DNA of 64,000 nucleotides from Halomonas sp. THAF5a (GTDB lineage: Bacteria > Pseudomonadota > Gammaproteobacteria > Pseudomonadales > Halomonadaceae), in assembly GCF_009363755.1 (NCBI RefSeq), contig NZ_CP045417.1, positions 2,046,001-2,110,000 on the forward strand, written 5' to 3'. Of the stretch, positions 8,670-17,757 are shown in pieces. How positions within the stretch are numbered: the first letter of the stretch is position 1; the number at the start of each line of letters is the position of its first letter. Both the position numbers and the translations under genes were made by a program. The notes under the pieces were generated by a model. It had not been told where the DNA came from, did no database searches, and saw only the letters and a program-made list of their open reading frames with translations.

Positions 8670-10160
8670 ATGATCGACTTCCACCTCAACGGCCGGCGCC
8701 AGCGCTGTGCCGACGTGCGCGCCGACGAGAGCGTGCTCGAACTGCTGCGCACGACCCTCGGCCAGACCGGCACCAAGGAGGGCTGCGCCTCCGGCGACTG
8801 CGGTGCCTGCACCGTGGCCATTGGAGAGCCGGACGCCGCCGGCGAGCTCGTCTACCGCAGCGCCAACGCCTGCATCACCCCGGCCCACCAGCTCCAGGGC
8901 TGTCACCTGGTGACCGTGGAGGGGCTGGCCGAGGGCGAGCGGCTGCACCCCGCCCAGGCGGCGATGGTCGACTGCCACGCCAGCCAGTGCGGCTTCTGCA
9001 CCCCGGGCATCGTGATGTCGCTCTTCACCCTCTACGAGGGCCAGCGCCGGGGTGGTGAAGTGCCCCCGCCCCCGCTCACCCAGGAACGCCTGGAGGAGGC
9101 GCTCGGCGGCAATCTCTGCCGCTGCACCGGCTACCGGCCGATCCGCGATGCGGCGCTTACCATGGGCGACTACCCGCCGGTCGACCCAGCCTGGCTCACC
9201 GACGCCACGCTCGGCCATCGCGCCGATGACCAACACGCCGATAGCCAATCCGCCGCCGAGGCCGGCCGCTACGCCGCCCCGCGGACCCTCGAGGCACTGC
9301 GCCGGCTCCGGGCCGAGCGGCCCCAGGCCCGCCTGGTCGCCGGCGCCACCGACCTGTGGCTCGAGACCACCCAGCGGCTCGAGGCGCTGGACGATCTGAT
9401 CGACGTGCGCCGGGTCGCCGAGCTGAATGCCATCGAGGAAACCACCGAGGGCTGGTGGATCGGCGCCGCCGTGCCCCTGGCCCGGCTGATGCCGCTGCTC
9501 GCCGCGCCCTATCCGGCCTTCGAGCACCTGCTGCACCGCTTCGCCTCGTCCCAGATCCGCCACCGCGCGACCCTGGGCGGCAATATCGCCAACGCCTCGC
9601 CCATCGGCGACACCCCGCCGGTGCTGCTGGCCCTGGACGCCCGGCTGCGCCTGGACGGCCCGCGCGGCAGCCGCGAACTGCCCCTCGCCAACTTCTTCCT
9701 CGACTACCGGCAGACGGCGCTGGCCGAGGACGAGTTGATCGCCGCGATCTTCCTGCCCCGGCCCGCCGACGGTCAGCATCTCAAGGTGTGGAAGCTCTCC
9801 AAGCGGCGCGAGGACGACATCTCCGCGGTGCTGGGCGCCTTCGCCTGGCGCCTGGAGGAGGGCCGGATGCGCGACGTCCACCTGGCCTTCGGCGGCATGG
9901 CGGCGATCCCGCGCCGGGCCCCGGCCGCCGAGGCCGCCCTGGAGGGGCGCGTCCCCGATGCCGCGGCCTTCGCCGCCGCCCGCCAGGCGCTGGCCGATGA
10001 GCTCACGCCGATGAGCGACGTGCGCGGCAGCGCCGAGTACCGCCGCCTCGCCGCCGGCAACCTGCTCGAGCGGCTGCGGCTGATGATCGCCGCCGACCAT
10101 GCCACTGCCGACGACACCCCTCCCGCGACCCAGGTGACCCTCGATGCGTACGCTCACTGA
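8670..10160 (+). CDS. xdhA: Xanthine dehydrogenase small subunit (2Fe-2S/FAD)
   Basis: A 496-residue subunit that passes electrons from the molybdenum site through two 2Fe-2S clusters to FAD and NAD+ in hypoxanthine/xanthine oxidation to urate. The plant-type cluster ligands are C39, C44, C47 and C68, and the second cluster ligands are C107, C110, C150 and C152. The FAD domain follows, with LGGNIANASPIGDTPP. The ATG at 8670 has GGAG six bases upstream; another in-frame ATG at 8646 is less well placed. The stop overlaps the xdhB start by 17 bp, indicating translational coupling. It is probably controlled by the RutR-like box upstream. Confidence 0.94.
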   Translation: MIDFHLNGRRQRCADVRADESVLELLRTTLGQTGTKEGCASGDCGACTVAIGEPDAAGELVYRSANACITPAHQLQGCHLVTVEGLAEGERLHPAQAAMVDCHASQCGFCTPGIVMSLFTLYEGQRRGGEVPPPPLTQERLEEALGGNLCRCTGYRPIRDAALTMGDYPPVDPAWLTDATLGHRADDQHADSQSAAEAGRYAAPRTLEALRRLRAERPQARLVAGATDLWLETTQRLEALDDLIDVRRVAELNAIEETTEGWWIGAAVPLARLMPLLAAPYPAFEHLLHRFASSQIRHRATLGGNIANASPIGDTPPVLLALDARLRLDGPRGSRELPLANFFLDYRQTALAEDELIAAIFLPRPADGQHLKVWKLSKRREDDISAVLGAFAWRLEEGRMRDVHLAFGGMAAIPRRAPAAEAALEGRVPDAAAFAAARQALADELTPMSDVRGSAEYRRLAAGNLLERLRLMIAADHATADDTPPATQVTLDAYAH

Positions 10161-12579
10161 CATTCCCCAAGACACCTCACGGCGGAACCAGGGCGACGCG
10201 CCGCTGGCCCGCGAGACCGTCGCGGCCCGGGGCGGCGCCGGCCACTCCCGCGCCCACGAGAGCGCCGTCAAGCACGTCACCGGCCGGGCCGCCTATATCG
10301 ACGACCTGCCGGTGCCGCGGGACTGCCTGCACGTGGTGCCGGGCCTCTCGCCGGTGGCCCACGGCCGGCTGACTCGCCTCGACCTCGAGAAGGTCAAGGC
10401 CGCCCCCGGCGTGGTGGACGTGATCACGCTCGCCGACGTGCCCGGCCACACCGACATCGGCCCGGTCTTTCCCGGCGACCCGCTGTTCGCCGATGACGAG
10501 GTCAGCTACGTCGGCCAGTGCCTGTTCGCCGTGGCCGCCGAGAGCTACCGCGCCGCGCGCCTCGCGGTCAAGGCCGCGGTGGTCGAGATCGACGAGCAGC
10601 CGGCCTGCCTCGACCCGGTGGCGGCCGCCGAGCGCGAGGAGTTCGTGCGCCCGCCCCACACCCACGAGCGCGGCGACTGGCAGCGGGCGCTGCACGAGGC
10701 GGCCCACGTGCTGGAGGGCGAGCAGTTCGTCGGCGGCCAGGAACACTTCTACCTGGAGGGCCAGGCCTGCCTCGCCCAGCCCACCGAGGACGAGGGGGTG
10801 ATGGTCTACACCTCCAACCAGCACCCCAGCGAGACCCAGAAGCTGGTCGCCGAGGTGCTCGGCATCCCCTTCCATGCGGTGACCATGGAGACCCGGCGCA
10901 TGGGCGGCGGCTTCGGCGGCAAGGAGACCCAGGCCTCGCCCTGGGCATGCATCGCCGCCCTCGTCGCCCGGCGCACCGGCCGGGCCGCCAAGGTGCGCCT
11001 GCCCCGCGCCGAGGACACCCGCGCCACCGGCAAGCGCCACCCCTTCCACAACCGCTACCGGCTCGGCGTCGATGAGCGCGGCGTGCTCACCGGCGGCGAG
11101 ATCACGGTGATCGGCGACTGCGGCTACTCGCCGGACCTGTCGGACGCCATCGTCGATCGCGCCATGTTCCACGCCGACAACGCCTACTCGCTGGGCGCCG
11201 CCCGGGTCACCGGCCAGCGCGCCCGCACCCATACCGCCTCCAACACCGCCTTTCGCGGCTTCGGCGGCCCCCAGGGCATGATGATCATCGAGCGGGCCAT
11301 GGACGACATCGCCCGGCACCTGGGCGAGGACCCGCTGACCATCCGCCAGCGCAACCTCTATCGTCCGGATCGCGACGTCACCCACTACGGCCAGCGGGTC
11401 GAACAGCTCTCACTGCTGCAGGACATCGTGTCCCGGCTCGAGGCGAGCAGCGACTACTGGGCGCGCCGGCGCGAGATCACCGCCTTCAATGCGACAAGCC
11501 CGATCATCAAGCGGGGCCTGGCGCTGACGCCGGTGAAGTTCGGCATCTCCTTCACCGTCCAGCACCTCAACCAGGCCGGCGCCCTGCTGCTCGTCTATAC
11601 CGACGGCAGCGTGATGATCAACCACGGCGGCACCGAGATGGGCCAGGGCCTGCACACCAAGGTGTGCCAGGTGGTGGCCCGGGAGCTCGGCCTCGACCTC
11701 GAGCGGGTACGCATCACCGCCACCCGCACCGACAAGGTGCCCAACACCTCGCCCACCGCCGCCTCCAGCGGCGCCGACCTCAACGGCCAGGCCGCCCGGG
11801 ACGCCGCCAGCAAGCTGCGCGAGCGGCTGTTCGACTTCGCCGCGGGCCACTTCGATCGCGAGGCCGGCGGGCTCGACCGCGAGAGCATGCGCCTGGAGGA
11901 TGGCCACCTGGTGGCCGGCATCGGCGAGGCCGAGACGCGCATCCCCTGGGGCGAGCTCATCCAGGCGGCCTACCTGGGCCGGGTCTCGCTCTCCGAGAAG
12001 GGCTTCTACGCCACCCCGCTGATCCACTATGACCGCGCCACCGGCCGCGGCCGCCCCTTCTACTACTACGCCTACGGGGCGGCGGTCGCCGAGGTGGAGG
12101 TCGACACCCTCTCCGGCGAGTACCGGGTCAGCCGCGCCGATATCCTCCACGACGTCGGCGACTCCCTGAACCCGGCCATCGACATCGGCCAGGTCGAGGG
12201 CGCCTTCGTCCAGGGCATGGGCTGGCTGACCAGCGAGGAGCTCAAGTGGAACGACGCCGGCCGGCTCGTGACCGACGGCCCCGCCACCTACAAGATCCCG
12301 GCCTTCGGCGACCTGCCCGAGACCTTCAACGTCGCGCTCCTCGAGGGGCACCCCAACTCCCAGGCCAGCATCTACCGCTCCAAGGCGGTGGGCGAGCCGC
12401 CCTTCATGCTGGCCATCTCTGTGTGGTCGGCGCTGCGCGACGCCCTGGCGAGCCTCGCCGACTACCGGGTCAGCCCGGCGCTCGACACCCCGGCCACCCC
12501 GGAGCGGGTGCTGATGGCCGCCGAGGCGCTGCGCGCCCGCCACGCCGAGCGGCCGCTCGGCCAGGAGGCGCCCGCATGA
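10144..12579 (+). CDS. xdhB: Xanthine dehydrogenase molybdopterin-binding subunit
   Basis: An 811-residue catalytic subunit carrying the molybdenum cofactor. Family motifs are visible: GGGFGGKE (from 254), FRGFGGPQG, GGTEMGQGLHTK, and AVGEPPFML with the catalytic base Glu751. The length and motif order match bacterial XdhB. It overlaps xdhA by 17 bp and its stop shares an ATGA with xdhC, so the three genes form a tight operon. The start at 10144 has an AGGTGA-type ribosome-binding site inside the end of xdhA. Confidence 0.95.
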   Translation: MRTLTDIPQDTSRRNQGDAPLARETVAARGGAGHSRAHESAVKHVTGRAAYIDDLPVPRDCLHVVPGLSPVAHGRLTRLDLEKVKAAPGVVDVITLADVPGHTDIGPVFPGDPLFADDEVSYVGQCLFAVAAESYRAARLAVKAAVVEIDEQPACLDPVAAAEREEFVRPPHTHERGDWQRALHEAAHVLEGEQFVGGQEHFYLEGQACLAQPTEDEGVMVYTSNQHPSETQKLVAEVLGIPFHAVTMETRRMGGGFGGKETQASPWACIAALVARRTGRAAKVRLPRAEDTRATGKRHPFHNRYRLGVDERGVLTGGEITVIGDCGYSPDLSDAIVDRAMFHADNAYSLGAARVTGQRARTHTASNTAFRGFGGPQGMMIIERAMDDIARHLGEDPLTIRQRNLYRPDRDVTHYGQRVEQLSLLQDIVSRLEASSDYWARRREITAFNATSPIIKRGLALTPVKFGISFTVQHLNQAGALLLVYTDGSVMINHGGTEMGQGLHTKVCQVVARELGLDLERVRITATRTDKVPNTSPTAASSGADLNGQAARDAASKLRERLFDFAAGHFDREAGGLDRESMRLEDGHLVAGIGEAETRIPWGELIQAAYLGRVSLSEKGFYATPLIHYDRATGRGRPFYYYAYGAAVAEVEVDTLSGEYRVSRADILHDVGDSLNPAIDIGQVEGAFVQGMGWLTSEELKWNDAGRLVTDGPATYKIPAFGDLPETFNVALLEGHPNSQASIYRSKAVGEPPFMLAISVWSALRDALASLADYRVSPALDTPATPERVLMAAEALRARHAERPLGQEAPA

Positions 12580-13538
12580 GCGCCGCGGAGAGCCAGGCGG
12601 AGAGCTGGCACGCCGCCCTGCACCGCCTGCAGCGCGAGGGGCGGCCCCACGTGCTGGCGACCCAGGTCACCAGCGCCGGCTCCACGCCCCGGGAGCCCGG
12701 CGCGCGCATGGTGATCACGGAGAACGCCGTCTATGACACCCTGGGCGGCGGCACCTTCGAGTGGCAGACCATCGAGGCCGCCCGCGGCCGCCTGGCCGGC
12801 GTCGACGGCCGGGTCGAGGCCGGCATGAGCCTGGAGGCCTTCTCCCTGAGCGGGCGCAGCGGCCAGTGCTGCGGCGGCTTCGTCAACGTGCTGCTCGAGG
12901 TCTTCCCCGGCAGCGCCGCGACGCTCGCGATCTTCGGCGCCGGCCACGTGGGCCAGGCGCTGGTGCGCCTGGCCGCCCCGCTGCCCTGGCGGCTGCTGTG
13001 GCACGACAGCCGCGACGGCGCCTTCCCCGAGTGGGCCGCCGAGATGCCGCGCCTCGAGTGTCGCCCGGCGCCCGATCCGGCCGCGGCCGTGGCCGCCCTG
13101 CCACCGGGGGCCCACGCCCTGGTGCTGACCCACGATCACGCCGAGGACCGCGCCCTGGTGGACGCCCTGCTCGCCCGCGGCGACACGGGATCGCTGGGGC
13201 TGATCGGTTCGCGCAGCAAGTGGGCGAGCTTTCGCCGCCGGCTGGGCGAGGCAGGCCACGGCGAGGCGGCGCTCGCCCAAGTGCGCTGCCCCATCGGCAC
13301 GGCGGCCGGCGGCACGGGCGGCGACAAGACGCCCTACGCCATCGCGCTGGCCGCCATCGCCGAGCTGCTGCCGCTGGTCGAGTCGCCCGAGCGAGGCGAT
13401 CAGCGCGGCCTCGACCCGGCCAAGCTGCGCAGCATGCTCACCGATGAGCCCCACCAACAGGAAAAGACCAGGGGCGCCGGGGAGAGGCCGAAGATCCTCG
13501 CAGGCCTACCCCCGGGTCAGCCCCGGTGTAACGAATAA
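12576..13538 (+). CDS. xdhC: XdhC molybdenum cofactor insertion/sulfuration chaperone
   Basis: A 320-residue XdhC-family protein that binds the molybdenum cofactor and delivers its sulfurated form to the XdhB apoprotein. The N-terminal XdhC/CoxI domain (QVTSAGSTPREPGARMVI, QCCGGFVNVL) is followed by a Rossmann-like domain with FGAGHVGQAL and the GSRSKWASFRRRL segment. It begins in an ATGA overlap with xdhB. The last 30 or so residues are hydrophilic and look like an extension beyond the usual family end. A second XdhC homologue lies at 62.9-64.0 kb. Confidence 0.92.
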   Translation: MSAAESQAESWHAALHRLQREGRPHVLATQVTSAGSTPREPGARMVITENAVYDTLGGGTFEWQTIEAARGRLAGVDGRVEAGMSLEAFSLSGRSGQCCGGFVNVLLEVFPGSAATLAIFGAGHVGQALVRLAAPLPWRLLWHDSRDGAFPEWAAEMPRLECRPAPDPAAAVAALPPGAHALVLTHDHAEDRALVDALLARGDTGSLGLIGSRSKWASFRRRLGEAGHGEAALAQVRCPIGTAAGGTGGDKTPYAIALAAIAELLPLVESPERGDQRGLDPAKLRSMLTDEPHQQEKTRGAGERPKILAGLPPGQPRCNE

Positions 13539-13540
13539 CG

Positions 13541-14887
13541 ATGAGCCCTGACGAGATGACCCACAACGACTCGCGCGTGCTGCGCGCCGACCTGCTGAGC
13601 TTCGATGCCGACCCCGGCGAGGGCGACACCCCCGCCGCGGGGAGCGTACGCCATCTCGAGGATGGCGCCCTCTGGATCGAGAACGGCCGCATCCGCGCCA
13701 TGGAGCCCTGGGCGCGGCTGGCCCCCGAGCTGCCCGAGGGCATCGAGGTGGTCGACCATCGCGGCAAGCTGATCGTGCCCGGCTTCATCGACAGCCACGT
13801 GCACTATGTGCAGCTCGAGATCATGGCCTCCTGGGGCCGCCAGCTGCTCGACTGGCTCAACGACTACACCTTCCCCGAGGAGTGCCGCTTCGCCGCCCAC
13901 GAGCACGCCCGGATTCAGTCGGCGGCCTTCCTCGACGAGATGCTGCGGGTCGGCACCACCACCGCCCAGGTGTTCTGCTCGAGCCACCCGGTCTCGGTGG
14001 ACGCCTTCTTCAGCGCCTGTCGCGAGCGCGGCCTGCGCATGCTCGCCGGCAAGGTGCTGATGGACCGCCACGCCCCCGAGGCGCTCTGCGACGACACCCG
14101 GGGCGGCATCCGCGACAGCGAGCGGCTGATCGCCGACTGGCATGGCCGGGACCGGCTCGGCTACAGCCTGACGCCGCGCTTCGCGCCCACCTCCACCCGG
14201 GCGCAGCTCGATGCCAACGGCGGGCTCCTGCGCACCGACCCAAGCCTTTGGCTGCAGACGCACCTCGCCGAGAACACCGGCGAGCTCGACTGGGTGGCGG
14301 AGCTCTTCCCCGAGAGTCGCGACTACCTCGAGGTCTACGAGCGCTCGGGCCTCGTGGGCCCGCGCAGCACCTTCGCCCACGGCATCCACCTCGACCAGGA
14401 GATGCGCGAACGGCTGGCGGCGCGGGGCGCCAACCTGGCCTTCTGCCCGAGCTCCAACATGTTCCTGGGCAGCGGCCTGTTCGATCGCCTCGCCGCCCGG
14501 GAGGCCGGCCTCGCCGTGAGCTACGCCAGCGACGTGGGCGGCGGCACCGACCTCTCGGGACTGGCCACCCTCAAGGCGGCCTACCAGGTCGGCCAGCTGC
14601 GCGGCCAGCCGCTGACCGCCTGGCAGGGCTTCTACGGGCTGACCCTCGGCAACGCCCGGGCGCTCTCCCTGGACGACCGCGTCGGGCGCCTCGCGCCCGG
14701 CATGGAGGCGGACCTGGTGGTGCTCGACCCCGCCGCCACCCCGCTGATGGCCCGGCGCACGGCCAGAAGCCAGCGCCTCGCCGAGACGCTCTTCGCGCTG
14801 ATGATGCTCGGCGACGACCGCACCGTGGCCGAGACCTGGAGCGGCGGACAGCGCGTGCATCGCCGCGATGCCCCGGCGCCCGGCTGA
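13541..14887 (+). CDS. guaD: Guanine deaminase
   Basis: A 448-residue amidohydrolase that converts guanine to xanthine, feeding xanthine dehydrogenase encoded just upstream. Zinc-site and family motifs are PGFIDSHVHYVQ, the CSSHPVSVDAFF region, HLAEN, AHGIHLD, CPSSNMFLGSGLF and SYASDVGGGTDLS. The length is normal. It starts two bases after the xdhC stop. A second in-frame ATG at 13556 is an alternative start, since neither has a strong ribosome-binding site. The operon xdhABC-guaD ends at a hairpin terminator at 14927. Confidence 0.95.
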   Translation: MSPDEMTHNDSRVLRADLLSFDADPGEGDTPAAGSVRHLEDGALWIENGRIRAMEPWARLAPELPEGIEVVDHRGKLIVPGFIDSHVHYVQLEIMASWGRQLLDWLNDYTFPEECRFAAHEHARIQSAAFLDEMLRVGTTTAQVFCSSHPVSVDAFFSACRERGLRMLAGKVLMDRHAPEALCDDTRGGIRDSERLIADWHGRDRLGYSLTPRFAPTSTRAQLDANGGLLRTDPSLWLQTHLAENTGELDWVAELFPESRDYLEVYERSGLVGPRSTFAHGIHLDQEMRERLAARGANLAFCPSSNMFLGSGLFDRLAAREAGLAVSYASDVGGGTDLSGLATLKAAYQVGQLRGQPLTAWQGFYGLTLGNARALSLDDRVGRLAPGMEADLVVLDPAATPLMARRTARSQRLAETLFALMMLGDDRTVAETWSGGQRVHRRDAPAPG

Positions 14888-14926
14888 CCCCTTGGCGGGC
14901 CCCGCCGAGGCAGACGTCACCCACTA

Positions 14927-14961
14927 TGCAAAGACCCCCGGCGAGGCCGGGGGTCTCTGCA
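14927..14961. terminator. Hairpin between convergent guaD and the deaminase gene
   Basis: An almost perfect inverted repeat, with arms TGCAAAGACCCCCGGC and GCCGGGGGTCTCTGCA around a GAG loop. It is centred in the 113-bp convergent gap and probably ends transcription from both sides. There is no long T-tract on either strand. Confidence 0.7.
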
Positions 14962-15000
14962 TCGGTGTGGGGTCAGGCGCCGGCGAGGGCCAGCGCGCCC

Positions 15001-15996
15001 TCAGCGCGTCTCGTCGAGCCGCTCCAGCAGCGCCTGGCGGCGCTCGTCGCTCATGAAGGCGGCCTCGAGGGCGTTGCGGGCGAGCCCCGTGAAGGTCTCC
15101 TTCGACCAGCCGAAGGCCTCGTGGCAGGCCGCGAAGTTCTCCAGCATGCCGCCGCCGAAGTAGGCGGGATCGTCGGAGTTCAGCGTCAGCGTCAGGCCCG
15201 CTTCCAGCAGCCGCGGCAGCGGGTGGTCGGCCATCTGCTCGACCACGCGCAGGCGCACGTTGGAGAGCGGGCAGACGGTGAGCACGATCTGCTCGTCGCG
15301 CAGCCGGGTCACCAGCGCCGGGTCCTCCAGGCAGCGCACGCCGTGATCGACGCGGCAGACGTCCAGCAGGTCCAGCGCCTCGCGGATGTAGGCCGGCGGC
15401 CCCTCCTCCCCGGCATGGGCCACCCGGGGAATGCCGAGCTCCCGGGCATGGGCGAACACCGCGGCGAACTTCGACGGCGGATTGCCCTGCTCGGCGCTGT
15501 CCAGGCCCACGGCATCGAGCATCTCCCAGTAGGGGGCGGCGCTCTCCAGCAGCTGCATGGCCTCCTCGGCCGGGCGGTCGCGCAGGAAGGCCAGGATCAG
15601 CGCGCTGGACATCCCGAGCTCCCGCCAGGCCTCACGCCGCGCCCTGGAGAGCCCCTCCATCACCACCGGCAGCTCGATGCCGCGCGCCAGGTGCGCCTGG
15701 GGATCGACGTGCATCTCGACGTGCACGACACCCTCGGCGCTGGCGCGACGGAAGTAGTCCATGGCGAGGTCATGGAAGTCCTCGGCGGTGCGCAGCACGC
15801 TCATTCCCTGGTAGTAGAGATCGAGGAAGGACTGCAGGTCGGAGAAGTCGTAGGCCGCGCGCACCTCCTCCACGGAGCCATAGGGCAGGCGGATGCCGTT
15901 GCGCTCGGCCAGGGAGAACATCAGCTCGGGCTCCAGCGAGCCCTCGATGTGCAGGTGGAGTTCGGCCTTGGGCAGGCGCCGGAGGAAGTCACGCAT
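15001..15996 (-). CDS. Adenine deaminase of the adenosine deaminase family
   Basis: A 331-residue zinc aminohydrolase. Metal and catalytic residues are H14 and H16 (HLHIEGSL), H194 and E197 (HAGEEGP), H218 (DHG) and D275-D276 (SDDP). The HAGEEGP and DHGVRCLEDPALV signatures are those of the ADA-family adenine deaminases (fungal Aah1 and Pseudomonas type), rather than classical adenosine deaminases, which have HAGE followed by VG. It would therefore convert adenine to hypoxanthine, a substrate for xanthine dehydrogenase encoded nearby. The start at 15996 has GAGG six bases upstream; the ATG at 16008 would contain that site. It lies only 27 bp after cydC on the same strand, so it may be cotranscribed. 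Confidence 0.85.
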   Translation of the reverse strand: MRDFLRRLPKAELHLHIEGSLEPELMFSLAERNGIRLPYGSVEEVRAAYDFSDLQSFLDLYYQGMSVLRTAEDFHDLAMDYFRRASAEGVVHVEMHVDPQAHLARGIELPVVMEGLSRARREAWRELGMSSALILAFLRDRPAEEAMQLLESAAPYWEMLDAVGLDSAEQGNPPSKFAAVFAHARELGIPRVAHAGEEGPPAYIREALDLLDVCRVDHGVRCLEDPALVTRLRDEQIVLTVCPLSNVRLRVVEQMADHPLPRLLEAGLTLTLNSDDPAYFGGGMLENFAACHEAFGWSKETFTGLARNALEAAFMSDERRQALLERLDETR

Positions 15997-16023
15997 GGCA
16001 CACCTCATGAGGAATCATCGGTC

Positions 16024-17757
16024 CTATCCTGAAACATCCTGGCCATCCGTGCCAAGCACTCCCTCGCGCAGGGTCAGGGCGACATCGATACCCGGCGGAT
16101 CGACCGCCTCGCCGAGCTGGTGCACCAGGTAGACGACGCTGCGTCCGGCCAGCCACTCGTCGAGCCGCGCGGCCAGGCGCGCCGCGGTGGGCGCATCCAG
16201 CCCGGCGAAGGGCTCGTCGAGTATCACCAGGTCCGGCTCGCGCAGCAGCAGCCGGGCCAGGCCGACGCGCCGGGCCTGGCCGCCGGAGAGACGACGGCCG
16301 CCCTCGCCCACCCGAGTCGCGAGGCCCTCGGGCAGCGCCCGCGCCCAGCCGGCGAGTTCGACCATCGACAGCACTCTCCACAGCCGCGCCTCGTCCGCCT
16401 CGGCATCGCCCAGGCGCAGGTTGGCGGCGAGGCTGTCGTCGAAGAGCTCCACCCGCTGGGTCAGGCAGGCCACCCGCTCGCGCAGCGCCGCCTCGTCGAT
16501 GGCCTCGACGGGCGTGCCGCCCAAGGTGATCCGCCCGGCGCTCGGCGCGAGCTGGCGCGTCAAGAGCTGGGCCACGCTCGACTTGCCAGCCCCGGAGGCG
16601 CCGCACAGCGCGAGTCGCCGGCCCGCCGGCAGCGAGAGCGACAGCCCCGAGAGCGCCGGCTGCAGCGCGCCGGGATAGTGCAGGTCGACCCCCTCGAAGA
16701 CGACGCCGAAGGGGCCCCGGGACGGCGCCTGCGTCGGCACGACATCGCTCGGGGGACGGGCGGCCTCCAGGGCGTTGAGCCGCTCGGCGGCGGCCAGGGT
16801 CGCGCCGAGCCGGGTGAAGGCCATGGGCAGCGCGGCCAGCGCCTCGTTGAGCGCCATCACCGACAGCGGCATCAGCACCATCACCGGGCCGGAGAGCGCG
16901 CCGGCCTCCCAGGCCAGCGCCGCCGTCACCAGCACCGCGAACCAGGTGGCGCCGACGGCCAGCCCCGCCAGGGCAGAGCCCAGGGCCGCGACCCGGGCCA
17001 GGCACCACTGTGCGGCCTGCAGGCGTCGCTCGATGGCGTCGAGCCGCGCGCGATGCGGCCCCAGGCTGCCGTAGGCCTCGAGCTCGGCGAGCCCGCCCAG
17101 GTGCTCGAGCAGCCGGCCGCGCAGGGCCTCGAGGGCCTCGACCTGGCCGCGACTCGCCGCCATGCCCCGCCGCGCCTGGCCCGCCGTCAGCCATAGCCAG
17201 GCCGTCAGCAGCATCACGAGGGCGACGAGCCCGGCCCGTGGCAGCCACAGGGCCAGCAGTCCCGAGAGCGCCAGGAGCGCCAGCAGCGCCACGCCGGCCG
17301 GGGCTACGAGGCGCAGGTAGAGGCCGTCCAGGGTATCGATGTCGGCGGTGAGGCGATCGAGCCAGTCGCTGGCCCGGCGCCGCGACAGGGTGCGCCCGTC
17401 GAGGCCGGCCAGCACGGCGAACAGCCGGCCGCGCAGGTCGGCCAGCAGGCGCAGCACGGTGTCGTGGTTGTAGAGCCGCTCGACGTAGCGCGCGACGGTG
17501 CGGGTCACGGCGAAGAAGCGGATCCCGCCGCCGGGCACGTAGACATCCAGGCCCGCCGCGAGCCCGGCGGCAAGCGCCAGGCCGGTCAATGCCGTGGCGG
17601 TGATGAACCAGCCCGAGAGCGCCAGCAGGCCGATCCCCGCGGCCACGGTGAGCAGCAGCAGGCCGGCGCCGGCGAGCAGCCGGCCGCGACGGCGATCGAG
17701 CAGCCGCCACCAGGGGCGCAGGGTGGCGATCAGCGAGGCATTCTTCGCGTCAGGCAT
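16024..17757 (-). CDS. cydC: CydC subunit of the CydDC ABC exporter
   Basis: A 577-residue half-ABC exporter: an N-terminal six-helix membrane domain with the CydC-typical GGGIRFFAVTRTVARYVERL, then a nucleotide-binding domain. The latter has Walker A GASGAGKSS, signature LSGGQARRV and Walker B LVILDEPFAG. CydDC is an inner-membrane transporter needed to assemble cytochrome bd; thiol or heme export has been proposed for the family. The gene overlaps the end of cydD by 8 bp and follows cydAB, so the oxidase and its assembly factor are one operon. Confidence 0.93.
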   Translation of the reverse strand: MPDAKNASLIATLRPWWRLLDRRRGRLLAGAGLLLLTVAAGIGLLALSGWFITATALTGLALAAGLAAGLDVYVPGGGIRFFAVTRTVARYVERLYNHDTVLRLLADLRGRLFAVLAGLDGRTLSRRRASDWLDRLTADIDTLDGLYLRLVAPAGVALLALLALSGLLALWLPRAGLVALVMLLTAWLWLTAGQARRGMAASRGQVEALEALRGRLLEHLGGLAELEAYGSLGPHRARLDAIERRLQAAQWCLARVAALGSALAGLAVGATWFAVLVTAALAWEAGALSGPVMVLMPLSVMALNEALAALPMAFTRLGATLAAAERLNALEAARPPSDVVPTQAPSRGPFGVVFEGVDLHYPGALQPALSGLSLSLPAGRRLALCGASGAGKSSVAQLLTRQLAPSAGRITLGGTPVEAIDEAALRERVACLTQRVELFDDSLAANLRLGDAEADEARLWRVLSMVELAGWARALPEGLATRVGEGGRRLSGGQARRVGLARLLLREPDLVILDEPFAGLDAPTAARLAARLDEWLAGRSVVYLVHQLGEAVDPPGIDVALTLREGVLGTDGQDVSG

